From positions 62,001 to 126,000 of the forward strand of contig CAWFHK010000001.1 in NCBI GenBank assembly GCA_963815655.1: a DNA stretch of 64,000 nt, written 5' to 3'. The notes beneath the pieces are model-generated. The model was not told the DNA's origin, ran no database searches, and saw only the letters and a program-made list of their open reading frames with translations. Positions 40,398 to 48,666 of this stretch are shown here, piece after piece. The first letter of the stretch is position 1. Each line of letters begins with the position of its first letter. The stretch comes from JAWOLE01 sp963815655 (GTDB taxonomy: Bacteria; Acidobacteriota; Thermoanaerobaculia; UBA5066; Gp7-AA6). A program made the position numbers and the translations under genes.

Positions 40398-41689
40398 GCT
40401 TCCTCTGGGGTGTCGCGACCTCGGCGTACCAGGTCGAGGGGGCGCCCGAGAACGACTGGACGGAATGGGAGAGGCTCGGGAAGCTGAAAGAGAGCGGAGT
40501 CCGCTGCGGGGCGGCCTCGGGCCACCGCGAGAGGTGGCGGCAGGACCTGGCCCTCCTGCCGACCATCGGCGCCAACGCCTACCGCTACTCGGTCGAGTGG
40601 AGCCGGCTGGAGCCGCGCCCGGGCGAGTTCGACGCGGCGGCCCTGGAGCGGGAGTCGGAGCGGGCGGGATTGCTGCGCGCGCTCGGAATCGAGCCGGTGG
40701 TCACGCTCCTTCACTACACGCACCCCGCGTGGTTCTGGAAGGCCGGAGGGTGGGAGAACAGGGAAAGCGTCGGCTGGTTGCGCCGTCTGGCAGAGAGGGT
40801 CGGCGCCGCCCTGCCGGATGTCCGCCTGTGGGTCACTGTCAACGAGCCGATCACGTTCATCCTGGGCGGCTACCTGGGCGGCCTCATCCCCCCCGGGAAG
40901 AAGAGCTTCGCCGCGGCCGCGAAGGCCTTGGAGCACCTGCTGCGCGCGCAGGCGGAGGCCGCGCAGGCGCTCTCCGAGCGTCCTGCGGGCGCGTTCTGCG
41001 GGCTCGCTCACAACATGCTCGACTTCGCACCGGACCGGCCCGACAGCGCGCTCGACCGCAGGCTCGTGCACGCCGGCGAGGCCCTCTACAACCTGGCGCT
41101 CGTCGAAGCGCTCGCGACGGGGCGGATGTGGTGGTCCTTTCCCGGGGAGGGGCGCGCCGAGTTCACGGTCCCCGACCTTCCGAAGGTCTCGGCATACCTC
41201 GGCGTCAACTACTACAGCCGCGTCCACCTGCGGTTCCGCGGGCTGCCGGGCGCGGCCGGGGAGTTCTTTTACAGGGACCGCGGCGGGCGGGGCTTGACCG
41301 ACACCGGCTGGGAGATCCACCCGCAGGGCTTCGACAGGGTCCTGCGCTCGGCCGCCGGCGCCGGTCTGCCGATCCTCGTCACCGAGAACGGGATCGCGAC
41401 CGCCGACGACCGCCTTCGCCGCTCCTTCCTCCACGAGCATTGCCTCGTCCTGTCCGGTCAACTGGCCGCCGGCGCCCGGATCGAGGGGTACTTCTACTGG
41501 TCGTTGCTCGACAACTTCGAGTGGCTCGAGGGATTCCGCCCGCGCTTCGGCCTCTTCGAAGTGGACTACGCGACGTTCGCGCGCCGCCGCCGCCCCTCGG
41601 CCGATCTTTTCGCCGCGCTCGGGCGGAAATTCGCGGGCGCGGGGATATCCTCTCCCGGCGCCGCCTCCGCCGGCCTCGCGGGCCGGTGA
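40367..41689 (+). CDS. Glycoside hydrolase family 1 (beta-glucosidase-like)
   Basis: The 440-aa retaining beta-glycosidase has a TIM barrel. It opens FLWGVATSAYQVEGA and has the acid/base Glu160 in TVNEPITF and the nucleophile Glu340 in LVTENGIA. The C-terminal SLLDNFEWLEGFRPRFGLFEVDY completes the aglycone side. No signal peptide is seen, so it is cytosolic. Sugar specificity is not readable. The first about ten residues are encoded by the second arm of the tandem-array hairpin 40291-40397, so the start may have been reshaped by the repeat. Its place inside a phosphate gene cluster is unexplained. Confidence 0.93.
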   Translation: MSGSPDHPIPRFLWGVATSAYQVEGAPENDWTEWERLGKLKESGVRCGAASGHRERWRQDLALLPTIGANAYRYSVEWSRLEPRPGEFDAAALERESERAGLLRALGIEPVVTLLHYTHPAWFWKAGGWENRESVGWLRRLAERVGAALPDVRLWVTVNEPITFILGGYLGGLIPPGKKSFAAAAKALEHLLRAQAEAAQALSERPAGAFCGLAHNMLDFAPDRPDSALDRRLVHAGEALYNLALVEALATGRMWWSFPGEGRAEFTVPDLPKVSAYLGVNYYSRVHLRFRGLPGAAGEFFYRDRGGRGLTDTGWEIHPQGFDRVLRSAAGAGLPILVTENGIATADDRLRRSFLHEHCLVLSGQLAAGARIEGYFYWSLLDNFEWLEGFRPRFGLFEVDYATFARRRRPSADLFAALGRKFAGAGISSPGAASAGLAGR

Positions 41690-41712
41690 AGGAGCGGGAG
41701 GAAGTCGAGCCC

Positions 41713-42216
41713 ATGGAAATCTGGATCCTGCGCCACGCGAAGGCCGAGGAGGGCGGGCCGGACACGCCGGACGAAGAGAGGGCCCTGACTCCCGCCGCGC
41801 GCAAGAGGATGCTCGCCGCCGCGCGGACGATCGCTCGCCTCGATCCGCGGCTCGACGCGATCCTGACAAGCCCCTTGCGGCGGGCGCGGCAGACGGCCGA
41901 GCCGGTGGCGCGGGCTCTGAAGCAAGCGGACGACCTCATCGAGACCGCCGCGCTCGCGCCGGGCGCCGATCCGAAGGAGATCCTCCGTGAGATCCAACGG
42001 CGGCGCTGCGAGCGGGTTCTCCTGGTCGGGCACATGCCCCACCTCGGGAAGCTCTTCGGGTATCTCCTCACCGGCCGCGCGAACACCTCAGTCGAGATGA
42101 AGAAGGGCGCGCTGGCGCGCATCGAGTTCGATCGCGGCACCCCAGTGCCTCCCGGGACCCTGACTCTCCTGCTGACTTCGAAAGCGCTCGCTCGGAACGC
42201 TCCCTTCGAAGAGTAG
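41713..42216 (+). CDS. sixA: Phosphohistidine phosphatase SixA-like
   Basis: The 167-aa histidine-phosphatase-superfamily enzyme begins MEIWILRHAKAEEG, with catalytic His8 in the RHG-like motif. The substrate-pocket arginine lies in LTSPLRRARQTAE and the second histidine in LLVGHMPHLGKLFGYLLTG. SixA dephosphorylates phosphohistidine on phosphorelay or PTS proteins. ATG 41713 follows GAAGTCGAGCC, a weak ribosome site, 23 bases after the GH1 stop. It may dephosphorylate a component of the nearby PhoR/PhoB network, but that is only proximity. Confidence 0.9.
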   Translation: MEIWILRHAKAEEGGPDTPDEERALTPAARKRMLAAARTIARLDPRLDAILTSPLRRARQTAEPVARALKQADDLIETAALAPGADPKEILREIQRRRCERVLLVGHMPHLGKLFGYLLTGRANTSVEMKKGALARIEFDRGTPVPPGTLTLLLTSKALARNAPFEE

Positions 42217-42304
42217 CGTCAGCGGGGGGGCGGCACGCCGACCAGCTGCAGACCGGCGGTCGCGCCGAGGATGAGGAAGTCGGAGAAGGCCGGTCCGCTG
42301 CTCC

Positions 42305-42322
42305 GACGGCGGAGCCGCCGTC
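42305..42322. terminator. Perfect 8-bp palindromic hairpin after sixA
   Basis: GACGGCGG (42305-42312) and CCGCCGTC (42315-42322) are separated by AG. It lies about 90 bp after sixA with no T-tract. A possible transcript end before the AT-rich promoter of the next operon. Confidence 0.4.
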
Positions 42323-42346
42323 TCGGGCCATCCGCGCCGCGATCGC

Positions 42347-42396
42347 TTCAAACGCTCTTCACATAAGCTTTTCTCTAATTTTTCCCGAATTTTCTA
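42347..42396 (+). promoter_or_regulatory. Putative Pho box: five 11-bp-phased hexamers before the PHP-GT operon
   Basis: TTCAAA (42347), TTCACA (42358), TTTTCT (42369), TTTTCC (42380) and TTTCTA (42391) start at exact 11-bp intervals in an unusually AT-rich patch. The first two match the TTCACG units at ppx. Such phased direct repeats are the hallmark of PhoB/PhoP binding arrays. Confidence 0.6.
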
Positions 42397-42431
42397 CGGA
42401 ATCTCTTGTCATCAACCGACAATCATTCGGG

Positions 42432-43154
42432 GTGACAAAGATGCTGCTTTGCGACTTTCACGTCCACTCCACTTACTCCGATGGGGAACTGCCGCTGCCC
42501 GAGGTCGTGGACCTGTTCGGCCGGAGCGGTCACGACGTGATCGCCGTCACCGACCACATCGTCAACAGGGACAACGGCCTCGGCCGCATCGCGCACGCGA
42601 TCCGCCACTCGCTCAATTCCGAGACGTGGAAGCGCTATTTCGAGGAGATCCGCCGCGAGGCCGAGCGCGCCTGGAGGACCTACGGAATGCTCGTGATCCC
42701 CGGCGCGGAGATGACGCGCAACACGATCAATCGGGACACCTCCGTTCACATCCTGGCGCTCGGCCTGAACGACTTCCTCTCGGCCGACGGGGACCCGGTC
42801 GAGATCCTGAGGCAGATCCGCGCGCGCGGAGCGGTGTCGGTCGCCTGCCACCCCCACGAGATGAGCGAGTTCTACGCGAACACCTTCTACCTCTGGAACC
42901 GGCGCAGGCTCGTCGCGCCGCTCGTCGATCTCTGGGAAGTGGGCTGCCGGTGGGACCTCTTCCCGGTCGTCTCGCGCGAGAAGCTTCCGCACATCGCCAA
43001 CAGCGACTTCCACCGGCCGGACCACCTCTACGCCTGGAAGACGCTGCTCAAGGCGGAGAAGACGGTCGGGGCCGTCCTGGACGCGCTGAAGCGCAACGCC
43101 GGAATCGGCGTTCTCAGGCTGACGGCCCGGTGGGCGGAGGAGGCGACGGCGTGA
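42432..43154 (+). CDS. PHP-domain phosphoesterase
   Basis: The 240-aa protein has the PHP metal-binding motifs in order: FHVHSTYSDGELPLPEVVDL, VIAVTDHI, VIPGAEMT, HILALGLNDF, VSVACHPHE and HIANSDFHRP. These supply the His/Asp/Glu ligands of a trinuclear metal site. PHP proteins hydrolyse phosphoesters such as histidinol phosphate, nucleotides or polymerase errors; the exact substrate here is unknown. The GTG start at 42432 or ATG 42441 is possible. The following glycosyltransferase gene overlaps the stop by four bases, so the two form an operon behind a Pho-box-like array. Confidence 0.88.
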   Translation: MTKMLLCDFHVHSTYSDGELPLPEVVDLFGRSGHDVIAVTDHIVNRDNGLGRIAHAIRHSLNSETWKRYFEEIRREAERAWRTYGMLVIPGAEMTRNTINRDTSVHILALGLNDFLSADGDPVEILRQIRARGAVSVACHPHEMSEFYANTFYLWNRRRLVAPLVDLWEVGCRWDLFPVVSREKLPHIANSDFHRPDHLYAWKTLLKAEKTVGAVLDALKRNAGIGVLRLTARWAEEATA

Positions 43155-44338
43155 CGCCCGCGATCGCGTTTCTCGTCCTCCTCTTCCTGTCCGTCGCGCT
43201 CTACTCGGCCGGGGTGGCGTCGCTCGCCGCGTCGCGCCGCGACCGGCGCGGTTCCCGGCTGCCGGCCTTCTTCCCGCCCGTGTCGGTCGTTAAGCCCCTG
43301 TCGGGACTCGACGACGACCTCGAGCGGAACCTCGAGTCCTTCTACCGGATCGACTACCCGGAGTACGAGATCGTCTTCTCCTTCGCTCGGCGGGACGATC
43401 CCGCGTTCGCCGTGGCGCGGCGGGTCGCCGACCGGCACACGGGGATTCCGAGCGTCTTCGTCGTGGACGCCCGGGAGCCCGGGGGCAACTCGAAGGTCAG
43501 CCGGCTGTCGGCGGCCCTGCGGCACGCGCGCCACCGGCACATCCTGATGACCGACGGCAACGTTCGGGTCCACGCGGAGTTCCTCGCCCGTGCGATCTCT
43601 TTCTTCGCGGACCCCTCCGTGGGTCTCGTCTCGCACCTCTTCCGGGCCCTCGGCGCCCGGACCCTCGGGTCGCGCCTCGAATCCCTGCACTTGAACGGCG
43701 CCCTGCGGGCGGGCACGGCGGCGATCGACCGGATGCTGGGAACACCGTGCGTCGTCGGCAAGTCCATCCTCGCCTCGCGCGAGGCGCTGAACGCGATCGG
43801 CGGCATCGAGGCCCTGCGCGATCACCTGGCCGAGGACTACCTGCTCGGCAAGTTGGTCGCGGGCGCCGGCTACCGCGTGGTCCTCTCCTCCGACGAGATC
43901 GAGACCGCGGAGGTCTCCCGATCGCTCGCGGCCGCCTGGGGCCGCCAGCGCCGATGGGCGATCCTGCGCAAGCGGCTCGGAGGGATCTCTTACGCGGCGG
44001 AGCTCCTGGCGAGCCCGCTCCCGTGGCTTGCCGGAGTGCTCCTCTGGGCGCGCGGCGAGGTCCCGCTGGTGGTCTGCGCGGCCGCCCTCTATCTCCTTCG
44101 CATCGGCCTCGAAGCCGTCGCTGCGGGGCGATCGGGCCGCCTCCGCCCGGCGGACTGGCTGCTCGCGCCGCTGCGGGACCTCGCCGTGGCGGCGCTGTTC
44201 TGGGCAGGACTCTTCGGCGGTCGGACCTCGTGGCGGGGGAGATCGCTGCGGGTCGGGCGGAACACTCTGATCGAGCGGCCTTCCTCACAGCCAGCGCGCC
44301 TGGCCGGCGTGACCCCGCCCGCGGCCGAGCGGGGTTAG
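43151..44338 (+). CDS. GT2/GT21-type glycosyltransferase, ceramide glucosyltransferase/HpnI-like
   Basis: The 395-aa membrane-associated GT-A enzyme has an N-terminal TM (AIAFLVLLFLSVALYSAGV). The nucleotide-sugar region is VSVVKPLSGLDDDLERNLESFYRIDYPEYEIVFS, the metal-site motif ILMTDGNVRVH replaces DxD, the catalytic base motif is LAEDYLLG and the (Q/R)xxRW motif is RQRRWAIL. C-terminal TM helices follow. This motif set is that of GT21 glucosylceramide synthases and the hopanoid enzyme HpnI, so a glycolipid product is likely. It is translationally coupled to the PHP gene. Membrane glycolipids that replace phospholipids are a known phosphate-starvation response, consistent with the Pho-box-like array upstream. 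Confidence 0.85.
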   Translation: MTPAIAFLVLLFLSVALYSAGVASLAASRRDRRGSRLPAFFPPVSVVKPLSGLDDDLERNLESFYRIDYPEYEIVFSFARRDDPAFAVARRVADRHTGIPSVFVVDAREPGGNSKVSRLSAALRHARHRHILMTDGNVRVHAEFLARAISFFADPSVGLVSHLFRALGARTLGSRLESLHLNGALRAGTAAIDRMLGTPCVVGKSILASREALNAIGGIEALRDHLAEDYLLGKLVAGAGYRVVLSSDEIETAEVSRSLAAAWGRQRRWAILRKRLGGISYAAELLASPLPWLAGVLLWARGEVPLVVCAAALYLLRIGLEAVAAGRSGRLRPADWLLAPLRDLAVAALFWAGLFGGRTSWRGRSLRVGRNTLIERPSSQPARLAGVTPPAAERG

Positions 44339-46483
44339 CTACACCCGGTCGGGAGCGTCCTTGCGGGCGTCGTCCGGGACGGCGTGGAGGCCGCGGCGGG
44401 CGAGGCGGTCAAGAAGCGTCTGCTGCGCGTCGAAGGGGGGCTCGCCGGCCGGAGGCACGCGCCGGACGTAGGTCCCGTCGGTCTGGAGGTCGCGGGCGCG
44501 GCAGTTGTCGTTGACGATCGGGTCGAGCACTTCCTGGCGGATCTTTTCCTTCGCCTTCTCGTCGAGGATCGGGACCATCAGCTCGACGCGGCGGAAGAAG
44601 TTCCTGGGCATCCAGTCGGCGCTCGAGATGTAGATCTCCTCCTCGTCCCCGGCGCCGAAGGAGAAGCAGCGGCTGTGCTCGAGGTACCGTCCGACGACGG
44701 AGGAGACCGAGATCCGGTCGGAGATGCCCGGGACCCCCGGCCGCAGGCAGCAGATCCCCCGCACGGCGAGGGCGATCGGCACTCCCGCGTCGGAAGCCCG
44801 GTAGAGGGCGCGGATCAGCCTGGCGTCCACGAGCGCGTTGACCTTGCCGACGATTCTCGAGGGCTTGCCCTGCCGCGCCTTCTCGGCCTCGCGGTCGATG
44901 AGCGAGAGGACCTTCTCGTGGAGCAGGAACGGGGCGACGGTGAGCCGCTTGTAGCGGGTGCGCCGCGAGAAGCCCGTCAGGAAGTTGAAAAGCTCGGAGG
45001 CGTCGTGGCCGAACTCCGGGCGGGCGGTGAAGAGACCGAGGTCCGTGTAGACCTTCGACGTGACCCGGTTGTAGTTGCCCGTCCCGAAGTGCACGTAGCG
45101 GCGCATCACGTTCCCCTCGCGCCGGACGACGAGCGCGATCTTGGCGTGCGTCTTCAATCCCTCCACGCCGTAGGCGACGTGGACCCCCGCGCGCTCGAGC
45201 GACTGCGCCCACTGGATGTTCTTCTCCTCGTCGAAGCGGGCCTGCAGCTCGACGAGGACCGCGACCTGCTTGCCGTTCTCGGCGGCCCGCGCGAGCGCCG
45301 CGACGATCGGCGAGTCGGTCCCGGTCCGGTAGAGCGTCATCTTGATCGCGACGACGTCCGGGTCGGTCGCCGCGTCCTCCAGGAAGCGCAGGACGGGATC
45401 GAAGGAGTCGTAGGGGTGGTGGAGGAGGACGTCCGCCTTGCGGATCGTCTCGAACGCCGACCCGGCCTTGGAGAAGAGCATTCCCGAGGCCGGCAGGAAC
45501 GGGGCGTCCTTCAGGTCGGGGCGCTCGAGCCGGCCGAGCGCCAGCAGATCGGAGGTGCCGAGCGGCCCTTCGACCTCGTAGACGTCCTCCGGGTCGAGCT
45601 CCAGGTGCTGCCGGACGAGCTCCCGCACGGCGGCCGGACAGCGGCGGTCCACTTCCAGCCGGATCGCCGCGCCGAAGCGCCTCCGGCGGACATTCTCCGC
45701 GACGGAGCGCAGCAGGTCGGCGGCCTCGTCCTCGCGGATCTCCATGTCGGCGTCGCGCGTCACGCGGAAGGAGGACGCGCCCCGGATCTTCATCCCCGGG
45801 AAGAGCTGCGGCAGGTGGGCCTCGACGAGGTTCTCGAGGAGGAGAAAATCCGTCGCGCCCCCGCCCTCCGCCGGCACCGGGACGAGCCGCGGCAGCGAGG
45901 GAGGCACCTTGACGCGCGCGAACCGCGTTCGTCCGTCCTCCTTCTCGGAGAGCTCGACGGCGAGCGAGAGCGAGAGGTTCGAGACGAACGGGAAGGGGTG
46001 GGCCGGATCGAACGCGAGCGGCGTCAGCACCGGGAAGACCACGCTCTCGAAGTAGGCCGTCAGCTCCTTGCGCCGCTCGGCCTCGATCTCGTCCCACGTC
46101 AGGATGCGCACGCCCTTCTCGGCGAGCTTGGGGAGGACGTCTTCGGTGAGGGTCTTCGTGGCGAGGTCGAGGTCGCGGCGCGCGATCTCGCCGATCGCGC
46201 GGAGCTGCTCGATGGGGGAGAGGCCGTCCGCGCTCCTCTCGGTCACCGACGCCTCGAGCTGGTCGTGGAGGCCCGAGACACGGATCATGAAGAACTCGTC
46301 GAGGTTCGAGTGGAAGATGCAGAGGAACTTCAGACGCTCGAGAAGCGGCCAGTTCGTGTCGAGCGCCTCCTCGAGCACGCGCCGGTTGAACGCGAGCCAG
46401 GAGATCTCCCGGTTGAAGTAGAGCGTCCGGTCCTGGAACCGGTCCTCGGGCGCAACCGAATCGACGAGTCGGACTTCCGTCAT
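44339..46483 (-). CDS. ppk1: Polyphosphate kinase 1
   Basis: This enzyme makes polyphosphate from ATP. The 714-aa protein has the N domain (LYFNREISWLAFNRRVLEEAL), head domain and two PLD-like C1/C2 domains. The catalytic histidines lie in GLKTHAKIALVVRREG (autophosphorylated) and YLEHSRCFSFG. Further conserved stretches are HHPYDSFDPVLRFLEDAA and YVHFGTGNYN. ATG 46483 begins MTEVRLVDS; an upstream ATG (46507) is in frame. It is convergent with the GT gene. Together with Ppx, CHAD and PhoU it completes a polyphosphate metabolism set. Two phased hexamers upstream may be a weak Pho box. Confidence 0.96.
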   Translation of the reverse strand: MTEVRLVDSVAPEDRFQDRTLYFNREISWLAFNRRVLEEALDTNWPLLERLKFLCIFHSNLDEFFMIRVSGLHDQLEASVTERSADGLSPIEQLRAIGEIARRDLDLATKTLTEDVLPKLAEKGVRILTWDEIEAERRKELTAYFESVVFPVLTPLAFDPAHPFPFVSNLSLSLAVELSEKEDGRTRFARVKVPPSLPRLVPVPAEGGGATDFLLLENLVEAHLPQLFPGMKIRGASSFRVTRDADMEIREDEAADLLRSVAENVRRRRFGAAIRLEVDRRCPAAVRELVRQHLELDPEDVYEVEGPLGTSDLLALGRLERPDLKDAPFLPASGMLFSKAGSAFETIRKADVLLHHPYDSFDPVLRFLEDAATDPDVVAIKMTLYRTGTDSPIVAALARAAENGKQVAVLVELQARFDEEKNIQWAQSLERAGVHVAYGVEGLKTHAKIALVVRREGNVMRRYVHFGTGNYNRVTSKVYTDLGLFTARPEFGHDASELFNFLTGFSRRTRYKRLTVAPFLLHEKVLSLIDREAEKARQGKPSRIVGKVNALVDARLIRALYRASDAGVPIALAVRGICCLRPGVPGISDRISVSSVVGRYLEHSRCFSFGAGDEEEIYISSADWMPRNFFRRVELMVPILDEKAKEKIRQEVLDPIVNDNCRARDLQTDGTYVRRVPPAGEPPFDAQQTLLDRLARRGLHAVPDDARKDAPDRV

Positions 46484-46512
46484 GGCGAAGGGTGCCGAGG
46501 CTATCACCTCAG

Positions 46513-46529
46513 TTCGAAAAGAGTGTGAA
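46513..46529 (-). promoter_or_regulatory. Possible two-unit Pho half-box upstream of ppk1
   Basis: On the minus strand TTCACA and TTCGAA start 11 bp apart just upstream of ppk1. Only two units are present, so the call is weak; it is listed because the pattern matches the stronger arrays. Confidence 0.35.
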
Positions 46530-46586
46530 GCCCGGCGACTAGGAGTAAGCCCTTGTATTCAAGTGGCTTACGAGGCCTTCCGGACC

Positions 46587-46943
46587 CTACTCGGACTTCG
46601 CGGAGCGGCCCTCGCGGGAGACGATCGTGAGCCGGTTGCGTCCGTCGCGGCGCTCGTAGGAGAGGTCGTCGGCGAAGGCTCGGACGATCGGGATTCCCCA
46701 GCCTCCCACTCCGGCCTCTTCGAGCGAAGCGGGGATCGCGGGAGGCTCCTTGTCGAGCGGGTTGAACGGGCGGCCGTCGTCCTCGACGGTTGCCCGGAGC
46801 TCCTCGCCGTTCCACTCGAGTCCGACGCGGATCTCGTGCCGTCCCCTGTCGGCGTAGGCGTAATAGATGACGTTGGTCACGAGCTCGTTCAGGCAGAGCT
46901 CGAAGTCGAGAGCGCGCGCGGGCGCGACGCCGTTCTCCCGCAG
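46587..46943 (-). pseudogene. RsbW-like anti-sigma kinase, N-terminally truncated
   Basis: From about residue 4 of this remnant the HATPase fold of RsbW/SpoIIAB-type proteins is clear. It shows FELCLNELVTNVIYYAYADRG (N box), VEDDGRPFNPLD (G1) and GGWGIPIVRAFADDL (G2). The first about 20-25 residues of a normal RsbW are missing. The frame upstream belongs to the STAS gene in another phase. No start codon with a ribosome site precedes the domain. It looks like the downstream half of a deletion between the two partner genes. Confidence 0.7.
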
Positions 46944-47179
46944 AGGAGGACCATCTTGCCCCGGCGGGACATCTGCGCCTTCGCGCTGCGCACAAGCGTG
47001 CCGAGGCCCAGGGAAGACAGGAAATCCACGAGGGACAGGTCCACGATGACGAACGCCTGGCGGGAGGCGGTCAGGCTCGTAAACTTCAGGTCGATCTCGC
47101 GCGATCCGTCCACATCCATGCGGCCCGCCAGCCGAACCCGGCGCACACCGTCCTCCAGGTCTTCGCAGGTCAGTTCCAT
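46889..47179 (-). CDS. STAS-domain anti-sigma factor antagonist, 3' end truncated
   Basis: From ATG 47179 (Shine-Dalgarno AAGGAG in front) the frame gives 96 aa. A STAS core follows: RRVRLAGRMDVDGSREIDLKF, then VIVDLSLVDFLSSLGLGTLVRSAKAQMSRRGKMVLLC, with the phosphorylatable Ser region FLSSLG. After MVLLC it runs into about 18 unrelated Arg/Ser-rich residues. A normal STAS partner has another 25-35 residues with the last strand and helix. The end overlaps the RsbW remnant in another frame. It would have been the phospho-switch partner of that kinase. I expect it to be non-functional or altered. Confidence 0.75.
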   Translation of the reverse strand: MELTCEDLEDGVRRVRLAGRMDVDGSREIDLKFTSLTASRQAFVIVDLSLVDFLSSLGLGTLVRSAKAQMSRRGKMVLLCGRTASRPRALSTSSSA

Positions 47180-47348
47180 GTCGCAAACTCCTTCCGTCTC
47201 GATGACCGCGGGGCGCATTGGAGCAGAGCCCGGCGAAGAGCGGCGTAAGAAGAGGATGAAGAGGGAGTAAAGAAGAGCGCAGAGGCCTCGTCCGGGGCGG
47301 GCTCGCCGGCCGCTTCGCCTACAATTGCCCGCCGCCGGAGGAGTTGCC

Positions 47349-48011
47349 ATGACGATCCCGCGATTCCCGCTCGTTCTCCTGACCGCGTCGGCCCTCGCGT
47401 GCGCGAGCGCGCGCAAGGCCGCGCCCTCCGTCGCCGTCTACGAGGCGGATGCCACGGCAGACCCGGCGGCCAGACGGCTGCCGGAAGGGTGCCGCCTCCT
47501 GGGAACGTCCGGGCCCGTGGACCAGATGGAGAGCGAGCGCGCGTTGGACGACCCCTACAGGCGGCAGCGAGTCGAGACGGAACGGTCCGGGGGAAATGTT
47601 CTGCTCGTCCTCTCCCGGCGGACGGTCACGCGTCCCAACATCGAATGCCCCTCGGGGGACCGGTCTCCCGACTGCTTGCGCCGCGGCGAGAGCTGGTTCC
47701 GCGTGAGCTTCGAGGAATACGCGTGCGGCGCCGAGGCGGCGCGCGAGCTGGCGGACTCGCGACCCGAGGCGCCGGGGGGCGGCATCACGATCCCGCTGTC
47801 CTCCGCGAAGGCAGTCGCGAGTCCGGCACTCACCCCGGCGGCGCTCAAAGCGAAGCTCCTCGAGATGACGCGGGCGGGCGTGGCGCCCGACGTTCTCCTC
47901 GCCTACGCCAAGGGGCAGCGACTCTCCCGGAAGATGAGCGCCGAGGACATCATCGACTGGACGAAGGCCGGGATTCCCGACGCGGTGATCGAGGCCGCCG
48001 CCTCACGCTGA
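47349..48011 (+). CDS. Predicted lipoprotein of unknown function
   Basis: The 220-aa protein has a signal peptide ending in a lipobox (LLTASALAC), so it is probably an outer-membrane lipoprotein. I do not recognise the family. It contains two cysteine pairs in the mature part (GCRLLG, CPSGDRSPDCL, and YACGAEA) and a DUF4156-like feel (LPEGCRLLGTSGPVDQ). A C-terminal helical segment, AALKAKLLEMTRAGVAPDVLLAYAKGQ, follows. A good Shine-Dalgarno (GGAGG) precedes ATG 47349. It is divergent from the STAS gene and convergent with the small zinc-ribbon gene. Confidence 0.7.
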   Translation: MTIPRFPLVLLTASALACASARKAAPSVAVYEADATADPAARRLPEGCRLLGTSGPVDQMESERALDDPYRRQRVETERSGGNVLLVLSRRTVTRPNIECPSGDRSPDCLRRGESWFRVSFEEYACGAEAARELADSRPEAPGGGITIPLSSAKAVASPALTPAALKAKLLEMTRAGVAPDVLLAYAKGQRLSRKMSAEDIIDWTKAGIPDAVIEAAASR

Positions 48012-48029
48012 GGCGCGGCCGGCGGCGTT

Positions 48030-48485
48030 TCAGGCCTGCGGCGATCTCCGCGGTGGGGCGTCCCGGCGCCGCGGGCCTGTTTTCCCGGGAAGGGCGTCGA
48101 ACCGCTCGATCCACCGGCGGCGCGCTTCGACGACCGATTCGACCGGCGCGATCTCGAGAGTCTTCATGTCGCCCATCTTGACCTCGGCGCGCTGCGCCGA
48201 CGGAGAGAACACGATGTGGACCGGCATCCTGCGGCCGGCGACCGAGTGAAAGAAGTAATACCTCCGGCAGTCCTCGCTCCTCTTCAGCTCGGGTGAGAAA
48301 CCCGCGAGCGGCTGTCTCCCCTCCGGGGTGATCGCGTCGGATGCCCGCGCCCAACCCGTTCCGCGAAACTCGAAGTCGTACAGTCTCCCGCAGGCGCACC
48401 GGAGCTCGTGCCGCTCGCCCTGTCGTCCCGGAGCCTCCCGGCCCAGAGGCCTCCCGCAAAAGCAGACCGCGCTCGTTTCGTTCAT
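48030..48485 (-). CDS. Small hypothetical protein with Cys-rich N-terminus
   Basis: The 151-aa soluble protein is not assigned to a family. Two CxC pairs (CFCGRPL and CACGRLYDF, about residues 8-35) resemble a zinc ribbon. A beta-strand region (RRYYFFHSVAGRRMPVHIVFSPSAQRAEVKMGDMKTLEI) follows, then a basic Pro/Arg tail. The coding call rests on compact domain-like composition and an ATG with its own divergent promoter space. Convergent with the lipoprotein gene. Confidence 0.6.
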   Translation of the reverse strand: MNETSAVCFCGRPLGREAPGRQGERHELRCACGRLYDFEFRGTGWARASDAITPEGRQPLAGFSPELKRSEDCRRYYFFHSVAGRRMPVHIVFSPSAQRAEVKMGDMKTLEIAPVESVVEARRRWIERFDALPGKTGPRRRDAPPRRSPQA

Positions 48486-48580
48486 GGCCCGATCCTACGT
48501 CAGAGGATCTCGCGCGGCGCGATCTTCGATTCGAATCGACGGAGCGCGAAAAAGAGGGACCCGCTCCGGCGAGCCCCCGC

Positions 48581-48632
48581 TTCAGGTCGAATTTACAGGA
48601 ACTTCCTTCGCCGTTGACGGCCCGCCTTTACA
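48581..48632 (+). promoter_or_regulatory. Putative Pho box upstream of the porin gene
   Basis: TTCAGG (48581), TTTACA (48592), TTCCTT (48603) and TTGACG (48614) start at exact 11-bp spacing. A -10-like TTTACAAG begins at 48627. This is the layout of a PhoB-activated promoter with the array in place of the -35. Confidence 0.65.
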
Positions 48633-48666
48633 AGTCGGCAGCCAAAACAGAGGAGGAGCAAACGCC

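Noticed and set aside
44384..46528. Plus-strand frame of 714 codons opposite ppk1
   Set aside because: Complete antisense overlap with a full-length polyphosphate kinase and no recognisable domain.
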